Part shown: one piece after another, positions 1 through 8,672 of the stretch | Numbering within the stretch: the first letter of the stretch is position 1 | Layout of the letters: each line of letters starts with the position of its first letter | NCBI RefSeq assembly: GCF_022637415.1 | Contig: NZ_CP093340.1 | Location: 3,305,501 to 3,369,500, forward strand | DNA from: Luteimonas sp. S4-F44 | GTDB taxonomy: Bacteria > Pseudomonadota > Gammaproteobacteria > Xanthomonadales > Xanthomonadaceae | Reading direction: 5' to 3' | Length of the DNA stretch: 64,000 bases | Notes under the pieces: model-generated | Seen by the model: the letters and a program-made list of their open reading frames with translations, nothing else | What the model was told of the DNA's origin: nothing | Database searches by the model: none | Program-made: the position numbers and the translations under genes

Positions 1-1
1 C

Positions 2-3000
2 CCGCTGGTCTACAGCCTGGCGCTGGCGGTGTACTGCTCGTCGTGGACCTTCTACGGCGCGGTCGGCACTGCCGCGCGCCAGGGCATCGGTTACCTGCCG
101 ATCTACCTCGGCCCGCTGCTCGTGCTGCTGTTCGGCTGGCGCATCCTCGAGCGACTGGCGCTGATCGCGCAGTCGCAGAACACCGTCTCGATCGCCGACT
201 TCATCGCCTCGCGCTACGGCCGCTCGCAGCGGCTGGCGGCGATGGTCGCGGGCATCGCGCTGGTGGCGGCAGTGCCGTACCTGGCGCTGCAGTACAAGGC
301 GGTGGCGATCAGCCTGGGCGTGCTCGGCGGCCCGGATGACGCGGTCACGCCATTCGGCGACCCGGCGTTCTACGTCGCGGTGCTGATGGCACTGTTCGCC
401 ATCCTGTTCGGCACCCGCAAGGTCGATGCCACCGAGCACCGGCCCGGCCTGATGCTGGCGGTGGCGCTCGAATCACTGATCAAGCTGCTGGCGTTGGTCA
501 CGGTCGGCCTGTTCGCGACGCTGTGGCTGGGCGCGCGCGACCTGCACATGGTCGAGGCCACACGCGCGCTGATCGACAACGCGCCGCCCAGCGGCTTCGT
601 GGCGCAGAGCCTGCTCGCGTTCGCGGCGCTGATCTGTCTGCCGCGCCAGTTCCACGTGGCGGTGGTCGAATGCGGCGACGTGCGCGACATCCGTCGTGCA
701 CGCTGGCTGTTCGGCGGCTACCTGATGATCGTCTGCCTGATGGTGCTGCCGATCGCCAGCGCCGGCGTCACGTTGTTCGGCCGCGACGGCCCGGTCGCCC
801 CCGACAGCTTCGTGCTGGCGCTGCCGATGGCCGAGAACGCCAACGTGATCGCGCTGTTCGCCTACATCGGCGGGTTCTCGGCGGCGACCGGCATGGTCAT
901 CGTGTCGTCGGTCGCGCTGGCGACGATGCTCAGCAACGACCTGGTGATGCCGCTGCTGCTGCGCCGCGGCTACGCCGAACGCCACGGCGGCAATGTCGGC
1001 TCCACCGTGCTGTGGATCCGCCGGGTGGCGATCATCGCGCTGGCCGCATTGGCCTATGGGTACTACCGGGTCAGCGGCTCGGACACCACGCTGGCCGCTT
1101 ACGGCTTGATGTCGTTCGCGGCGGTGGCGCAGTTCGCGCCGGCGCTGATCGGCGGGCTGTACTGGCGCGGTGCCAGCCGCCGCGGCGTCGAGGCCGGGCT
1201 GTTGCTGGGCTTCGCGATCTGGAGCTACACGCTGATGCTGCCCGCGCTGACCGAGTCGGGCTGGATCCAGCCGCAGTGGCTCGATGCCGGCCCGTTCGGC
1301 ATCGCCTGGCTGCGGCCGCGCGCGCTGTTCGGGCTCGCCGGCTGGGACCCGCTGACCCACGGCACGTTCTGGTCGTTGCTTGGCAACGTCGGCGCGCTGC
1401 TGCTGGTGTCGGCGCGCTGGCGGCCCTCGCTCGACGAGCGCCTTCGCGCCGCACCCTTCCTCGACCCATATGCCGAGCGGCGTGCACTCGCATCGGAGGA
1501 CTGGAGCGGCAACATCCGCGTTGGCGACCTGCTAACGCTGATCGGCCGCATCGTCGGCGACCGCACCGCGCGACGCGCATTCGATGAACACGCGCAGACG
1601 CAGGCGCGGCCCTTGGTGCTCAATGCCTCGGCTGACCGGACCTGGCTGCAGTTTACCGAGCGCCAGCTCGCCGCCGCGGTCGGCGCCTCGTCGGCGCGCC
1701 TGTTGATGACCAGCGCACTCAAGGGCTCGGGCATGGAGGTCGACGAGGTCGTCGCGATGCTCGACGAGGCCGGCCAGGAACTGCGCTTCAACCGCGAGGT
1801 GCTGTCCTCGACACTGGAAAACATCGACCACGGCGTGAGCGTGGTCGACCGCACCATGCGCCTGGTGGCGTGGAATCGCAGCTACCAGCGCCTGTTCGGC
1901 TATCCCGACAACATGCTCTACGTCGGCCGTCCGGTCGCCGACCTGATCCGCTACAACGCCGAGCGCGGCGAGCTTGGCCCGCGCGACGCGATCGACATCC
2001 AGACCGAGGTCGACAAGCGCATCGCCTACATGCGCGCCGGCTCGCCGCACGTCTCCGAACGCGTGCTCGGCAACGGCCAGGTCATCGAACTGCGAGGTCA
2101 GCCGCTGCCCGGCGGTGGCTATGCGACCAGCTACAGCGATGTCACCGACTACAAGCGCGCCGAACGCGAGCTGCGCGAGGTCAACGAAACACTCGAACAA
2201 CGCGTGGCCGAGCGCACCCGTGAGGCCGAGGCCGCGCAGGAGTCGCGCTCGCGCTTCCTCACCGCGGTCAGCCACGACGTGCTGCAACCGCTCAATGCCG
2301 CGCGACTGTTCACCTCCGCGCTGCGCGAGACCCCCGATCCGGGCGAACAGCGCCACCTGGCCGAGCGCATCGACACCTCGCTGCGCGCCGCCGAGGAACT
2401 GCTCGACGGCCTGCTCGACGTCTCCCGGCTCGATGCCGGCGCGCTCAAGCCGGACATCGTCGACTTCGACGTCGCCGAACTGCTACGCCAGCTCGCCGGC
2501 CAATACGCGCCGATGGCCAAGGCGCGTGGCCTGGACATCCGCCTGCACGCCCCGCCCACGCCCGTACGCAGCGACCGCCGCCTGCTGCGTCGCGTGTTGC
2601 AGAACTTCCTGGCCAATGCGCTGCGCTACACCCGCAGCGGCCGCATCGTGCTGGCGGCGCGCCGGCGCGGCGACGAGGTCGCGCTGCAGGTCTGGGACAC
2701 CGGGCCGGGCATTCCCGAGCACCACATGAGCCAGATCTACGACGAGTTCCACCGCTACGAGCACAGCTTCGACTGGGACGGCCGCGGCCTCGGCCTTGGC
2801 CTGTCGATCTGCCAGCGCATCTCGCGTCTGCTGGGGCATACGCTCGACGCGCGCGCGATGGTCGGCCGCGGCAGCATGTTCTCGATCACCGTGCCGCGCA
2901 GCGCATCGGCGGCGATCGTCGCTGCACCGGCGCCCGCACCACTGCGCGACGAATCGCTGCGCGGTCTGCGCGTGCTGTGCGTGGACAACGACGACGACAT

Positions 3001-3358
3001 CCTCGCCGGCATGCGCGCCCTGCTGCGGCGCTGGGACGCGCTGCCGCTGTGCGCCAAGACCATCGACGAGGCGATCGCGGCGATGGACGAGGCGCCCGAT
3101 GTACTGCTCGTCGACTTCCACCTGCACGACCGGCTTGACGGCCTCGACACCCTCGACGCCCTGCGCGGCATGGCGCCCGAGACGCCCGGCGCCCTACTGA
3201 CCGCCGACGGCAGCGACGCGCTCAAGCAAACCGCCCGCATCCGTGGCTACCGGGTGCTCACCAAGCCCGTCAAACCGGCCTCGATGCGCGCCTTCCTCGC
3301 CGCCCAGCGCAGCGCGATGACCGCCCGCCGCGCCCGCGCCGAAGGCCGGCTCGTGTAG
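2..3358 (+). CDS. SSF-transporter/hybrid histidine kinase-response regulator (5' partial)
   Basis: The open frame runs in from the window edge, so the true start lies upstream; the first in-window ATG is at 29. The N-terminal half is hydrophobic with many membrane helices and reads as a sodium:solute symporter (SSF) module. It is followed by a PAS-like segment (residues about 590-690 counted from the ATG at 29), a short coiled coil, and a HisKA domain with the phospho-acceptor His749 in SHDVLQPL. The HATPase carries an N-box (NFLANALRY), DTGPGIP and GRGLGLGLS. A C-terminal receiver has its acceptor Asp1029 in LLVDFHL and the conserved Lys in LTKPVKP. The architecture is that of CbrA-type and related SSF sensor kinases, which couple nutrient sensing or uptake to signalling at the inner membrane. 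The ligand cannot be read from sequence. Confidence 0.93.
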   Translation, partial: PLVYSLALAVYCSSWTFYGAVGTAARQGIGYLPIYLGPLLVLLFGWRILERLALIAQSQNTVSIADFIASRYGRSQRLAAMVAGIALVAAVPYLALQYKAVAISLGVLGGPDDAVTPFGDPAFYVAVLMALFAILFGTRKVDATEHRPGLMLAVALESLIKLLALVTVGLFATLWLGARDLHMVEATRALIDNAPPSGFVAQSLLAFAALICLPRQFHVAVVECGDVRDIRRARWLFGGYLMIVCLMVLPIASAGVTLFGRDGPVAPDSFVLALPMAENANVIALFAYIGGFSAATGMVIVSSVALATMLSNDLVMPLLLRRGYAERHGGNVGSTVLWIRRVAIIALAALAYGYYRVSGSDTTLAAYGLMSFAAVAQFAPALIGGLYWRGASRRGVEAGLLLGFAIWSYTLMLPALTESGWIQPQWLDAGPFGIAWLRPRALFGLAGWDPLTHGTFWSLLGNVGALLLVSARWRPSLDERLRAAPFLDPYAERRALASEDWSGNIRVGDLLTLIGRIVGDRTARRAFDEHAQTQARPLVLNASADRTWLQFTERQLAAAVGASSARLLMTSALKGSGMEVDEVVAMLDEAGQELRFNREVLSSTLENIDHGVSVVDRTMRLVAWNRSYQRLFGYPDNMLYVGRPVADLIRYNAERGELGPRDAIDIQTEVDKRIAYMRAGSPHVSERVLGNGQVIELRGQPLPGGGYATSYSDVTDYKRAERELREVNETLEQRVAERTREAEAAQESRSRFLTAVSHDVLQPLNAARLFTSALRETPDPGEQRHLAERIDTSLRAAEELLDGLLDVSRLDAGALKPDIVDFDVAELLRQLAGQYAPMAKARGLDIRLHAPPTPVRSDRRLLRRVLQNFLANALRYTRSGRIVLAARRRGDEVALQVWDTGPGIPEHHMSQIYDEFHRYEHSFDWDGRGLGLGLSICQRISRLLGHTLDARAMVGRGSMFSITVPRSASAAIVAAPAPAPLRDESLRGLRVLCVDNDDDILAGMRALLRRWDALPLCAKTIDEAIAAMDEAPDVLLVDFHLHDRLDGLDTLDALRGMAPETPGALLTADGSDALKQTARIRGYRVLTKPVKPASMRAFLAAQRSAMTARRARAEGRLV

Positions 3359-3557
3359 GACGGCCGTGCGCCTGCGCCGTAGCAGGTCGCGACGACTGGC
3401 CAATGCGTTGCGTGCCGGTGTGGACCGCTCGCGCCTGGCGCTCGGCGCCGCTGCCGGCGGTCGTCGCCTGCCCGCCCTTCGGGGCGCCCGCCCGCGCATG
3501 ACGATTCCCTAACGCCCTCCATTGCTAGGCTGCAGCCTTTCGCAACGCAGACGCCGC

Positions 3558-3899
3558 ATGAGCACACGCTATCTGATCCGTATCCCCGACGCCGGCAAGG
3601 CCCGCGCCTCCGGTGCCTACGCCCTGCAGTCGCAAGGCCCCGAGGGCATCGCCGCCGAACTCCAGGACGCCCTACGCGGCGACGCCCTCTTCGCACGCTG
3701 GCGCGCCGACCAGCCCGAGCCCGACGACGTCGACCCGTCGCTGGGCATTACTGACGCTGACGCACGCGTGGTGGGTGAACAGCGCGATCTCGACATCGAC
3801 CTGACCGTCGACACCTCGATCTCGAGCACCGTCCTCAAGCACCGCCTGCGCCTGCTCGCCGGCAGCGCCTGGGAACTGCGCGACGTCCGCGCGGCCTGA
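3558..3899 (+). CDS. Small hypothetical protein, 113 aa
   Basis: The start MSTRYLIRIPDAGKAR was chosen because the upstream in-frame ATG at 3522 adds a short Arg-rich stretch unlike a protein N-terminus. The product is soluble and acidic in its middle part, has no signal peptide or membrane segment, and ends with a segment rich in Leu and Arg. I do not recognise the family. Codon use with strong GC3 and a clean compact frame support coding. It stands alone between the hybrid kinase and the convergent ubiA. Confidence 0.6.
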   Translation: MSTRYLIRIPDAGKARASGAYALQSQGPEGIAAELQDALRGDALFARWRADQPEPDDVDPSLGITDADARVVGEQRDLDIDLTVDTSISSTVLKHRLRLLAGSAWELRDVRAA

Positions 3900-4020
3900 G
3901 GCCTGCACCGCGACAGACTGTGATGCCTCTCCCACCCGGTGGGCTGCATGCATTGCCGCTCCCCACGCCCGTCTCTGTGGCGGGCTGGGAACGCTCAAGC
4001 GGTCATTGCAGCTGCAGCTC

Positions 4021-4938
4021 TCAGCCGATCAACCGGGTCAGCGGCGGCAGTGCGTAGTGCGCGGCGATGCCGATGAAGACCGTCATGCCGACCCAGTGGT
4101 TGTGCAGGAACGCGCGGAAGCAGGGCCCGCGCTCGCGGTTGCGCGCGATCGAGAACTCCCACAGCACCAGCCCCACCGCGACGGCGAGCGCCAGCCAGTA
4201 ATAGGGGCCAAGCCCCGCCAGGTGACCGGCGATCGCAAGGGCGGCGAACATCGCCATATAGAGCAGCGCCTGCGCGAGTAGGTCGAAGCGTCCGAACAGG
4301 ATCGCGGTGGAGCGCGCGCCCGCTCGGATGTCGTCCTCGCGGTCGACCATCGCGTACCAAGTGTCGTACGCGGTCGCCCAGAAGATGTTGGCCACGAACA
4401 GCACCCAGCCCACCACCGGCACCGTGTCCTGCACGGCCGCGAAGGCCATCGGGATCGCCCAGCCGAACGACAGGCCCAGGTACACCTGCGGCAGGTGCGT
4501 GTAGCGCTTGAGGTAGGGGTAGCTGGCGGCGAGCAAGACGCCGACGACGCTCATCAGCACCGTCAGCCGGTTCATCGTCAGCACCAGCGCGAACGCGACC
4601 AGCATCAACCCCGCAAACAACCACAGCGCTTCGCGCCCCCGCACGGCACCGCTTGCCAGCGGTCGATCCTTGGTGCGCTCGACGTGGGGGTCGAGCCAGC
4701 GATCGGCATAGTCGTTGATCACGCAGCCGGCCGAGCGCGTCAGCCAAACGCCGGCGCTGAAGACAGCGAGCGTCCAGAGCGGCGGCACACCCTCCGCGGC
4801 GATCCAGAGCGCCCACCAGGTCGGCCACAGCAACAGCAACCACCCGATCGGGCGGTCGCCGCGGACCAGTTTCCAGTACAGCGCCAGGCGCTGGCGCCAG
4901 CCGGGGGAGCTCAAAGAGGTGGAAAGCGATGCGGGCAT
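4021..4938 (-). CDS. ubiA: 4-hydroxybenzoate octaprenyltransferase UbiA
   Basis: This integral inner-membrane prenyltransferase attaches the polyprenyl tail to 4-hydroxybenzoate in ubiquinone synthesis. The 305-residue length fits the family. Both Asp-rich prenyl-diphosphate (Mg) motifs are visible: [19 protein letters not shown] near residue 85 and [13 protein letters not shown] near residue 205. Several hydrophobic helices lie between them. The frame extends upstream, but ATG 4938 (MPASLSTSL) gives the usual N-terminus leading into [17 protein letters not shown]. It is monocistronic and convergent with the preceding small gene. Confidence 0.95.
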   Translation of the reverse strand: MPASLSTSLSSPGWRQRLALYWKLVRGDRPIGWLLLLWPTWWALWIAAEGVPPLWTLAVFSAGVWLTRSAGCVINDYADRWLDPHVERTKDRPLASGAVRGREALWLFAGLMLVAFALVLTMNRLTVLMSVVGVLLAASYPYLKRYTHLPQVYLGLSFGWAIPMAFAAVQDTVPVVGWVLFVANIFWATAYDTWYAMVDREDDIRAGARSTAILFGRFDLLAQALLYMAMFAALAIAGHLAGLGPYYWLALAVAVGLVLWEFSIARNRERGPCFRAFLHNHWVGMTVFIGIAAHYALPPLTRLIG

Positions 4939-5013
4939 GACGGGCGACAGATTAGCGGCGAGGTCCCAGCAGGGCCAGGTGTTTCGGCCCGTGTCGCGCT
5001 GCTGACCCCGTAC

Positions 5014-5055
5014 GCCCCCATCCCAGCCTTCCACCCGTGAAGGGCGCAATGCCCC
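5014..5055. repeat. 42-bp direct repeat, copy 1
   Basis: This copy differs from the one at 5165-5206 at two positions only (t/c and g/a). The shared core includes CAGCCTTCCACCC and GAAGGGCGCAATGCCCC. The two copies are 151 bases apart and frame a GC-rich hairpin, the layout of a bacterial interspersed mosaic or REP pair. It is noncoding. Confidence 0.8.
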
Positions 5056-5096
5056 ACCCGCGGGGGAAGGAGCGAAGCGGCGCAGCGCACACGTCA

Positions 5097-5118
5097 CCTC
5101 CCCCGCCTGCGGGGGAGG
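5097..5118. repeat. REP-like hairpin CCTCCCCCGC-CT-GCGGGGGAGG
   Basis: This is a perfect inverted repeat with 10-bp arms and a 2-base loop. Closely related hairpins occur at 15265-15282 and 42982-43006, always between genes. It looks like a REP-type element rather than a terminator because no T-run follows on either strand. Confidence 0.75.
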
Positions 5119-5164
5119 TCGATGCCGCCAGGCATCGGGTGGGGGCACGAGCCTGGCGTGGGGC

Positions 5165-5206
5165 GCCCCCACCCCAGCCTTCCACCCATGAAGGGCGCAA
5201 TGCCCC
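5165..5206. repeat. 42-bp direct repeat, copy 2
   Basis: This is the second copy of the element at 5014-5055, with 40 of 42 bases identical by eye. It lies just before the 3' end of wzc and may form part of the transcript end. Confidence 0.8.
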
Positions 5207-5250
5207 GGAAGGCGGGGGAAGGCGCAAAAGCGCGAGAGCAGCGCGGGGGG

Positions 5251-7491
5251 TCAGGCCTTGTCGGCCGTGTACTCGTAGTAGCCGTAGCTGTAGTAGCCGG
5301 TGGTGCGCTTCTCGACCGCGTTGAAGATCACGCCCTTGACCTGCACGCCGTTCTGCTCGAAGCGCTTCTTGGTCAGCAGGATCTCCTTGGGCTGGTTCAC
5401 GCCGAAGCGCGTCACCAGCAGGCTCGAGCCGGCATGGCGGGCGATCAGCGCGGCGTCGGTGACGGCCAGGATCGGCGGGGTATCGACGATCACCAGGTCG
5501 TACTGCTTCGACAATGCCTCCAGCAACTGGCCGAAGCGCGGATGCATCAGCAGTTCCGACGGGTTCGGCGGGATGTCGCCGCGCACCATGTAGTGCATGT
5601 TCTCCACGCCATCGGTCGTGTGGATCGCATCGGCCGCCTCCAGCTTGCCGCCGAGCACATCGGATAGACCACCGGTTTGCGGCACACCCAGCACCTTGTG
5701 CAGCGTACCCTTGCGCATGTCCGCGTCGATCACCAGCACGCGTTGCCCGACCTGCGCGATCACCGCGGCCAGGTTCGCCGACACAAAGGTCTTGCCCACC
5801 GCCGGGCGCGGGCCGGAGATCGCCAGGATGTTGTTCTTGGCCTCGAGCATCGCGAAATGCAGGCTGGTGCGCAGGCTGCGGATCGCCTCGATCGCCAGGT
5901 CCGCGGGTGCATTGACCGCGAGCAGGTGCTGCCGCTTGTCGAAGCCTGGATCGCGGCGCACGCGCCCCTTGCGGTTGCGCAGCCGATCCATGATCAGCAA
6001 ATCGCGCGACTCGCTGAGTGGGATGGAGGCGTAGACCGGAAGCCCGAGTTCCTCGATCTGCGCGGGATCCTCGATGCCGGCGTGCAGCATACGCTGCAGA
6101 AACACCAGGCCCACGGCAAGGAATGCGCCCAGGAATGTCCCGATCAGCACGATCAGCGGCTTGCGCGGCTTCACCGGACGCTGGGTATCGACGACCGCCG
6201 GATCGACGATCCGCACGTTGCCCACGGTACCGGCGCGTGCAACGTCGAGCTGCTGCGCCTGATTGAGTAGCCCGGTGTAGAGCTCGTTGCTGACCTGCAA
6301 GTCACGCGTCAGTGTCAGCAATTCCTGCTGGGTGTCGGGCAACTCGCCAACCTGCTTCTGGAAGCCGGCCTTACGCGCTTCGAGTTCGCCGATCTGCTTG
6401 AGCAACGCGCGGTACGCCGGGTGCTCGCGCGTGAAGCTGCGATCCATCTCGGCTTGTTGCAGGCGCAACTGCTGGATGCTGGTCTCGACCGCCACTTCCT
6501 GCTGCAGCAGCCCCTGGGTCTGCATCGTGATGTCGACCGAATTCGCGCGGGTCTGGTACGCGTTCATCGCCTTCTGCGCCGCCTCCACCTGGAGACGCAC
6601 CGTCGGCAACTGCTCGCGCACGAACTCCAGCTGCGCACCGGCTTCGGCCGAGTTGCGCTCGACGTTCTGGCGCACATAAGCGGATGCGACCGCCTGCAGG
6701 AAGGTCTCGGCGAACTGCGGATCTGGATGCTCGAACGACAACTGCAGGATGCCGGACTCGCGCCCCTGTTCGGCTGCGCTAACACTCTGCTGAAAACCGG
6801 ACACGACGTCGAGACGGCGCAGCTTCGTCACCTTGAACCGCGTGCCTGGATTGGCGCGTAGTGCCGCCACCTGCAGCCTGATGCCACCGCCTTCTGCATC
6901 GGTGCCGACTGTCCCTTCGAGCAACAACTGGTCGTCCGGCCCGAACAGGCTGAAACGCGAAGCGTCATCGCCCACGCGCAGCGTCAGCGGCTGGTTCTCC
7001 CACATCGACGGCACCGTCATGCCGGCGATCTCGACATGCTCGCCGCCCCAGCCGTAACGCGACAGCCCGAACCACGGCGAAGCCACCGCATCAGGCGTCT
7101 CGGGCGAGAAACGGCGCGCGAGGAAACCGCCGATCAACGGGAAGCGCACCGGCTCGATGACCACATCGGCATGCGTGCTGTCGACTGCATCGCCGATCAC
7201 CGTGCGCGACGTGATCAGTGCGACTTCCGTCGTCGCTGCCGCCGACGTGACGCCACCGCCCAGCGACGACAGATCCGGCAGGCCCGGAATGCTGGGCGCC
7301 TTCGACTCCACCTGCACCATCGAGCGCGCCTGGTAGATCGGCGTCGCCAGCAGCGCGTAGGCCACGCTGACCACAAAGAACGCCGCCGTGATAACGATGA
7401 TCCACCACTTTCGGTCAATCAACAGGCCCACGAGTTCGCGCAGATCGATCTCGTCCTCGCCCTTGGCGGACACTCCGGTTTCCTTGCTCAT
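5251..7491 (-). CDS. wzc: Polysaccharide co-polymerase / tyrosine autokinase (Wzc/Etk type)
   Basis: This inner-membrane bacterial tyrosine kinase controls capsule chain length and works with the Wza outer-membrane exporter. The 746-residue product has a Wzz domain with a first membrane helix at about 32-52, a periplasmic helical region, and a second helix near 447-470. The cytoplasmic BY-kinase domain shows Walker A SGPRPAVGKT, Walker A' VLVIDADMRK and Walker B VIVDTPPI. The tail GYYSYGYYEY is a tyrosine cluster of six Tyr in nine residues, the autophosphorylation site. It is co-oriented with and downstream of the phosphatase gene wzb, so the kinase and phosphatase form an operon. This operon is divergent from the gfcA/wza arm. 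Confidence 0.95.
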   Translation of the reverse strand: MSKETGVSAKGEDEIDLRELVGLLIDRKWWIIVITAAFFVVSVAYALLATPIYQARSMVQVESKAPSIPGLPDLSSLGGGVTSAAATTEVALITSRTVIGDAVDSTHADVVIEPVRFPLIGGFLARRFSPETPDAVASPWFGLSRYGWGGEHVEIAGMTVPSMWENQPLTLRVGDDASRFSLFGPDDQLLLEGTVGTDAEGGGIRLQVAALRANPGTRFKVTKLRRLDVVSGFQQSVSAAEQGRESGILQLSFEHPDPQFAETFLQAVASAYVRQNVERNSAEAGAQLEFVREQLPTVRLQVEAAQKAMNAYQTRANSVDITMQTQGLLQQEVAVETSIQQLRLQQAEMDRSFTREHPAYRALLKQIGELEARKAGFQKQVGELPDTQQELLTLTRDLQVSNELYTGLLNQAQQLDVARAGTVGNVRIVDPAVVDTQRPVKPRKPLIVLIGTFLGAFLAVGLVFLQRMLHAGIEDPAQIEELGLPVYASIPLSESRDLLIMDRLRNRKGRVRRDPGFDKRQHLLAVNAPADLAIEAIRSLRTSLHFAMLEAKNNILAISGPRPAVGKTFVSANLAAVIAQVGQRVLVIDADMRKGTLHKVLGVPQTGGLSDVLGGKLEAADAIHTTDGVENMHYMVRGDIPPNPSELLMHPRFGQLLEALSKQYDLVIVDTPPILAVTDAALIARHAGSSLLVTRFGVNQPKEILLTKKRFEQNGVQVKGVIFNAVEKRTTGYYSYGYYEYTADKA

Positions 7492-7561
7492 GCAGTGGCT
7501 CTGATTTCTATAGGTGGGGGCGCGATGCGCGGGGATGCGGGTGGCCGGGGAGGCCGAGGCG

Positions 7562-7999
7562 CTAGCGAAGGTAGCGCTGCCAAGCGGCGACCGATTCGTC
7601 GACCAGGCGCAATACGTGTTCGAAGGCGGGGCGTTGCTGTCGATACGGATCCGGAATCTCGCGTTCGCCGATCCACTTGCCCAGCAGCATCACCTTACCG
7701 CTAGCCTGTGGCACCTCACGGGCGATCCGCGCCTGGTGGGCCCGCTCCATCACCAGTACCAGGTCGGCATCGGCAAGCAGGGCGGGCGTCAACTGGCGGG
7801 CGCGATGTTGATCGGTGTCGAGGCCACGTTCCTGCAACAGCAGGCCTGCGGTCGGGTCGATCGGGCGGTCGACCAGCGCCTGCAGCCCGGCCGACGATAC
7901 GGCGACGCCGGAGGTCCCGAGCACCGATCGCAACACGATCTCCGCGGTTGGGCTGCGGCAGATGTTACCGATGCAGACGAACAAGACCTTCCGAAACAC
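7562..7999 (-). CDS. wzb: Low-molecular-weight protein-tyrosine phosphatase (Wzb/Etp type)
   Basis: This cytoplasmic phosphatase dephosphorylates the Wzc tyrosine cluster and lets the export cycle run. The P-loop CIGNICRSPTAE carries the nucleophilic Cys and the CX5RS signature a few residues from the N-terminus, and an Asp-Pro pair (IPDPYR) supplies the general acid near the C-terminus. I chose the GTG start at 7999: it gives the family-typical N-terminus (M)FRKVLFVCIGN and has GGAG nine bases upstream. A GTG at 8080 would add 27 Arg-rich residues without family support. It is 70 bases upstream of wzc. Confidence 0.9.
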   Translation of the reverse strand: MFRKVLFVCIGNICRSPTAEIVLRSVLGTSGVAVSSAGLQALVDRPIDPTAGLLLQERGLDTDQHRARQLTPALLADADLVLVMERAHQARIAREVPQASGKVMLLGKWIGEREIPDPYRQQRPAFEHVLRLVDESVAAWQRYLR

Positions 8000-8139
8000 C
8001 TGGACGTACTCCACTCCCGGACGCCGCCGGGGGCGGACACAAGCGCGTAGTCTAGCAAGCTCACTCTTGGTGAGCTGCACCCTCCCATTCAGCCTTGTCG
8101 AGGCCGCCTCACCAAACTATCCCCACGTGAGAATCCGCC

Positions 8140-8167
8140 TTGACATGAACGGCTCGCCAGCTATAGC
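8140..8167 (+). promoter_or_regulatory. Sigma-70-type promoter for the gfcA-wza arm
   Basis: A perfect -35 TTGACA (8140-8145) is followed after 16 bases by TATAGC (8162-8167). The predicted start is near 8174, about 45 bases before the gfcA-like ATG, which has GGAG at 8208-8211. It lies in the divergent gap between wzb and the export genes. Confidence 0.65.
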
Positions 8168-8218
8168 CTCGCTACAGCCTGGACGCATAGCGTCCTTCAA
8201 CACGCTTGGAGCTCCCCC

Positions 8219-8554
8219 ATGAACATGACCTTTCGCCTGATCGGCACCATCGCCCTCGCCGGCCTGTCCGGCATCGCCTTCGCCGCGCCGCAGGCACAGG
8301 ATACGGCGGCCTCCAACAACGACGCTCCGCAGGCGAGCGGCATTCCCGGTGGCACCGGCGGTGCAGTGGGCACCGGGCTGACCACCGGCGCGACCGTTGG
8401 TATCGTGGCGGGCGTTGTCGCGCTGGCTGCGGTGGCGATGGACAACAGCGGTGACAGCGAAGGCGAGTTCACCGGCGGTGGCGACGGTGGCGGCGGCACC
8501 GGCGGTACCGGTGGCACGGGCGGCACCGGCGGCACCGGCGGCACCGGCGGCTGA
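8219..8554 (+). CDS. gfcA: Small Gly/Thr-rich exported protein, GfcA-like
   Basis: The 111-residue product has a signal peptide (MNMTFRLIGTIALAGLSGIAFA), a low-complexity linker, one hydrophobic helix (TVGIVAGVVALAAVAM), an acidic patch DNSGDSEGE and a tail of (Gly-Gly-Thr)n. This layout, and its place first in the operon before wza-gfcB-gfcC-gfcD, match the Thr-rich GfcA (YmcD) of the E. coli group 4 capsule operon. Its biochemical role is unknown in the family. A strong intrinsic terminator lies directly downstream. The tail is encoded by tandem nine-base units and may vary in length. Name assignment rests on synteny and composition, not on alignable sequence. Confidence 0.75.
   Translation: MNMTFRLIGTIALAGLSGIAFAAPQAQDTAASNNDAPQASGIPGGTGGAVGTGLTTGATVGIVAGVVALAAVAMDNSGDSEGEFTGGGDGGGGTGGTGGTGGTGGTGGTGG
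8494..8551 (+). repeat. Tandem 9-bp repeat coding Gly-Gly-Thr
   Basis: Successive GGCGGCACC / GGCGGTACC / GGTGGCACG units code for about six Gly-Gly-Thr triplets up to the stop codon. The near-identical codons suggest slippage expansion rather than old conserved sequence. Confidence 0.8.
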
Positions 8555-8591
8555 TCGAGCTTCCGCACCTCGCGGTCATACCGATAGATCG

Positions 8592-8622
8592 ACCCCGCCG
8601 GTGAACACCGGCGGGGTTTTTT
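8592..8622 (+). terminator. Intrinsic terminator between gfcA-like gene and wza
   Basis: Perfect 12-bp arms ACCCCGCCGGTG and CACCGGCGGGGT with an AA loop run straight into six T. It lies 37 bases after the gfcA-like stop and about 50 bases before wza, so it should make the first gene far more abundant than the export genes unless readthrough is controlled. Confidence 0.88.
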
Positions 8623-8672
8623 ATGGACGGCACCTCCTTATGCCGCCCACTGTAGTCAGGAGAGTTTCGTCC

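Larger units (their letters stand above)
4939..5250. other. Intergenic region with REP-like repeats
   Basis: This gap of about 310 bases between ubiA and wzc holds no credible gene. It contains two 42-base direct repeats and a perfect 10-bp-arm hairpin, listed separately. The DNA is a patchwork of G- and C-runs typical of extragenic palindromic elements. Confidence 0.6.

Noticed and set aside
4507..5172. N-terminal extension of ubiA to 5172
   Set aside because: The extra 78 residues are translated REP-like repeat DNA; the family N-terminus begins at 4938.
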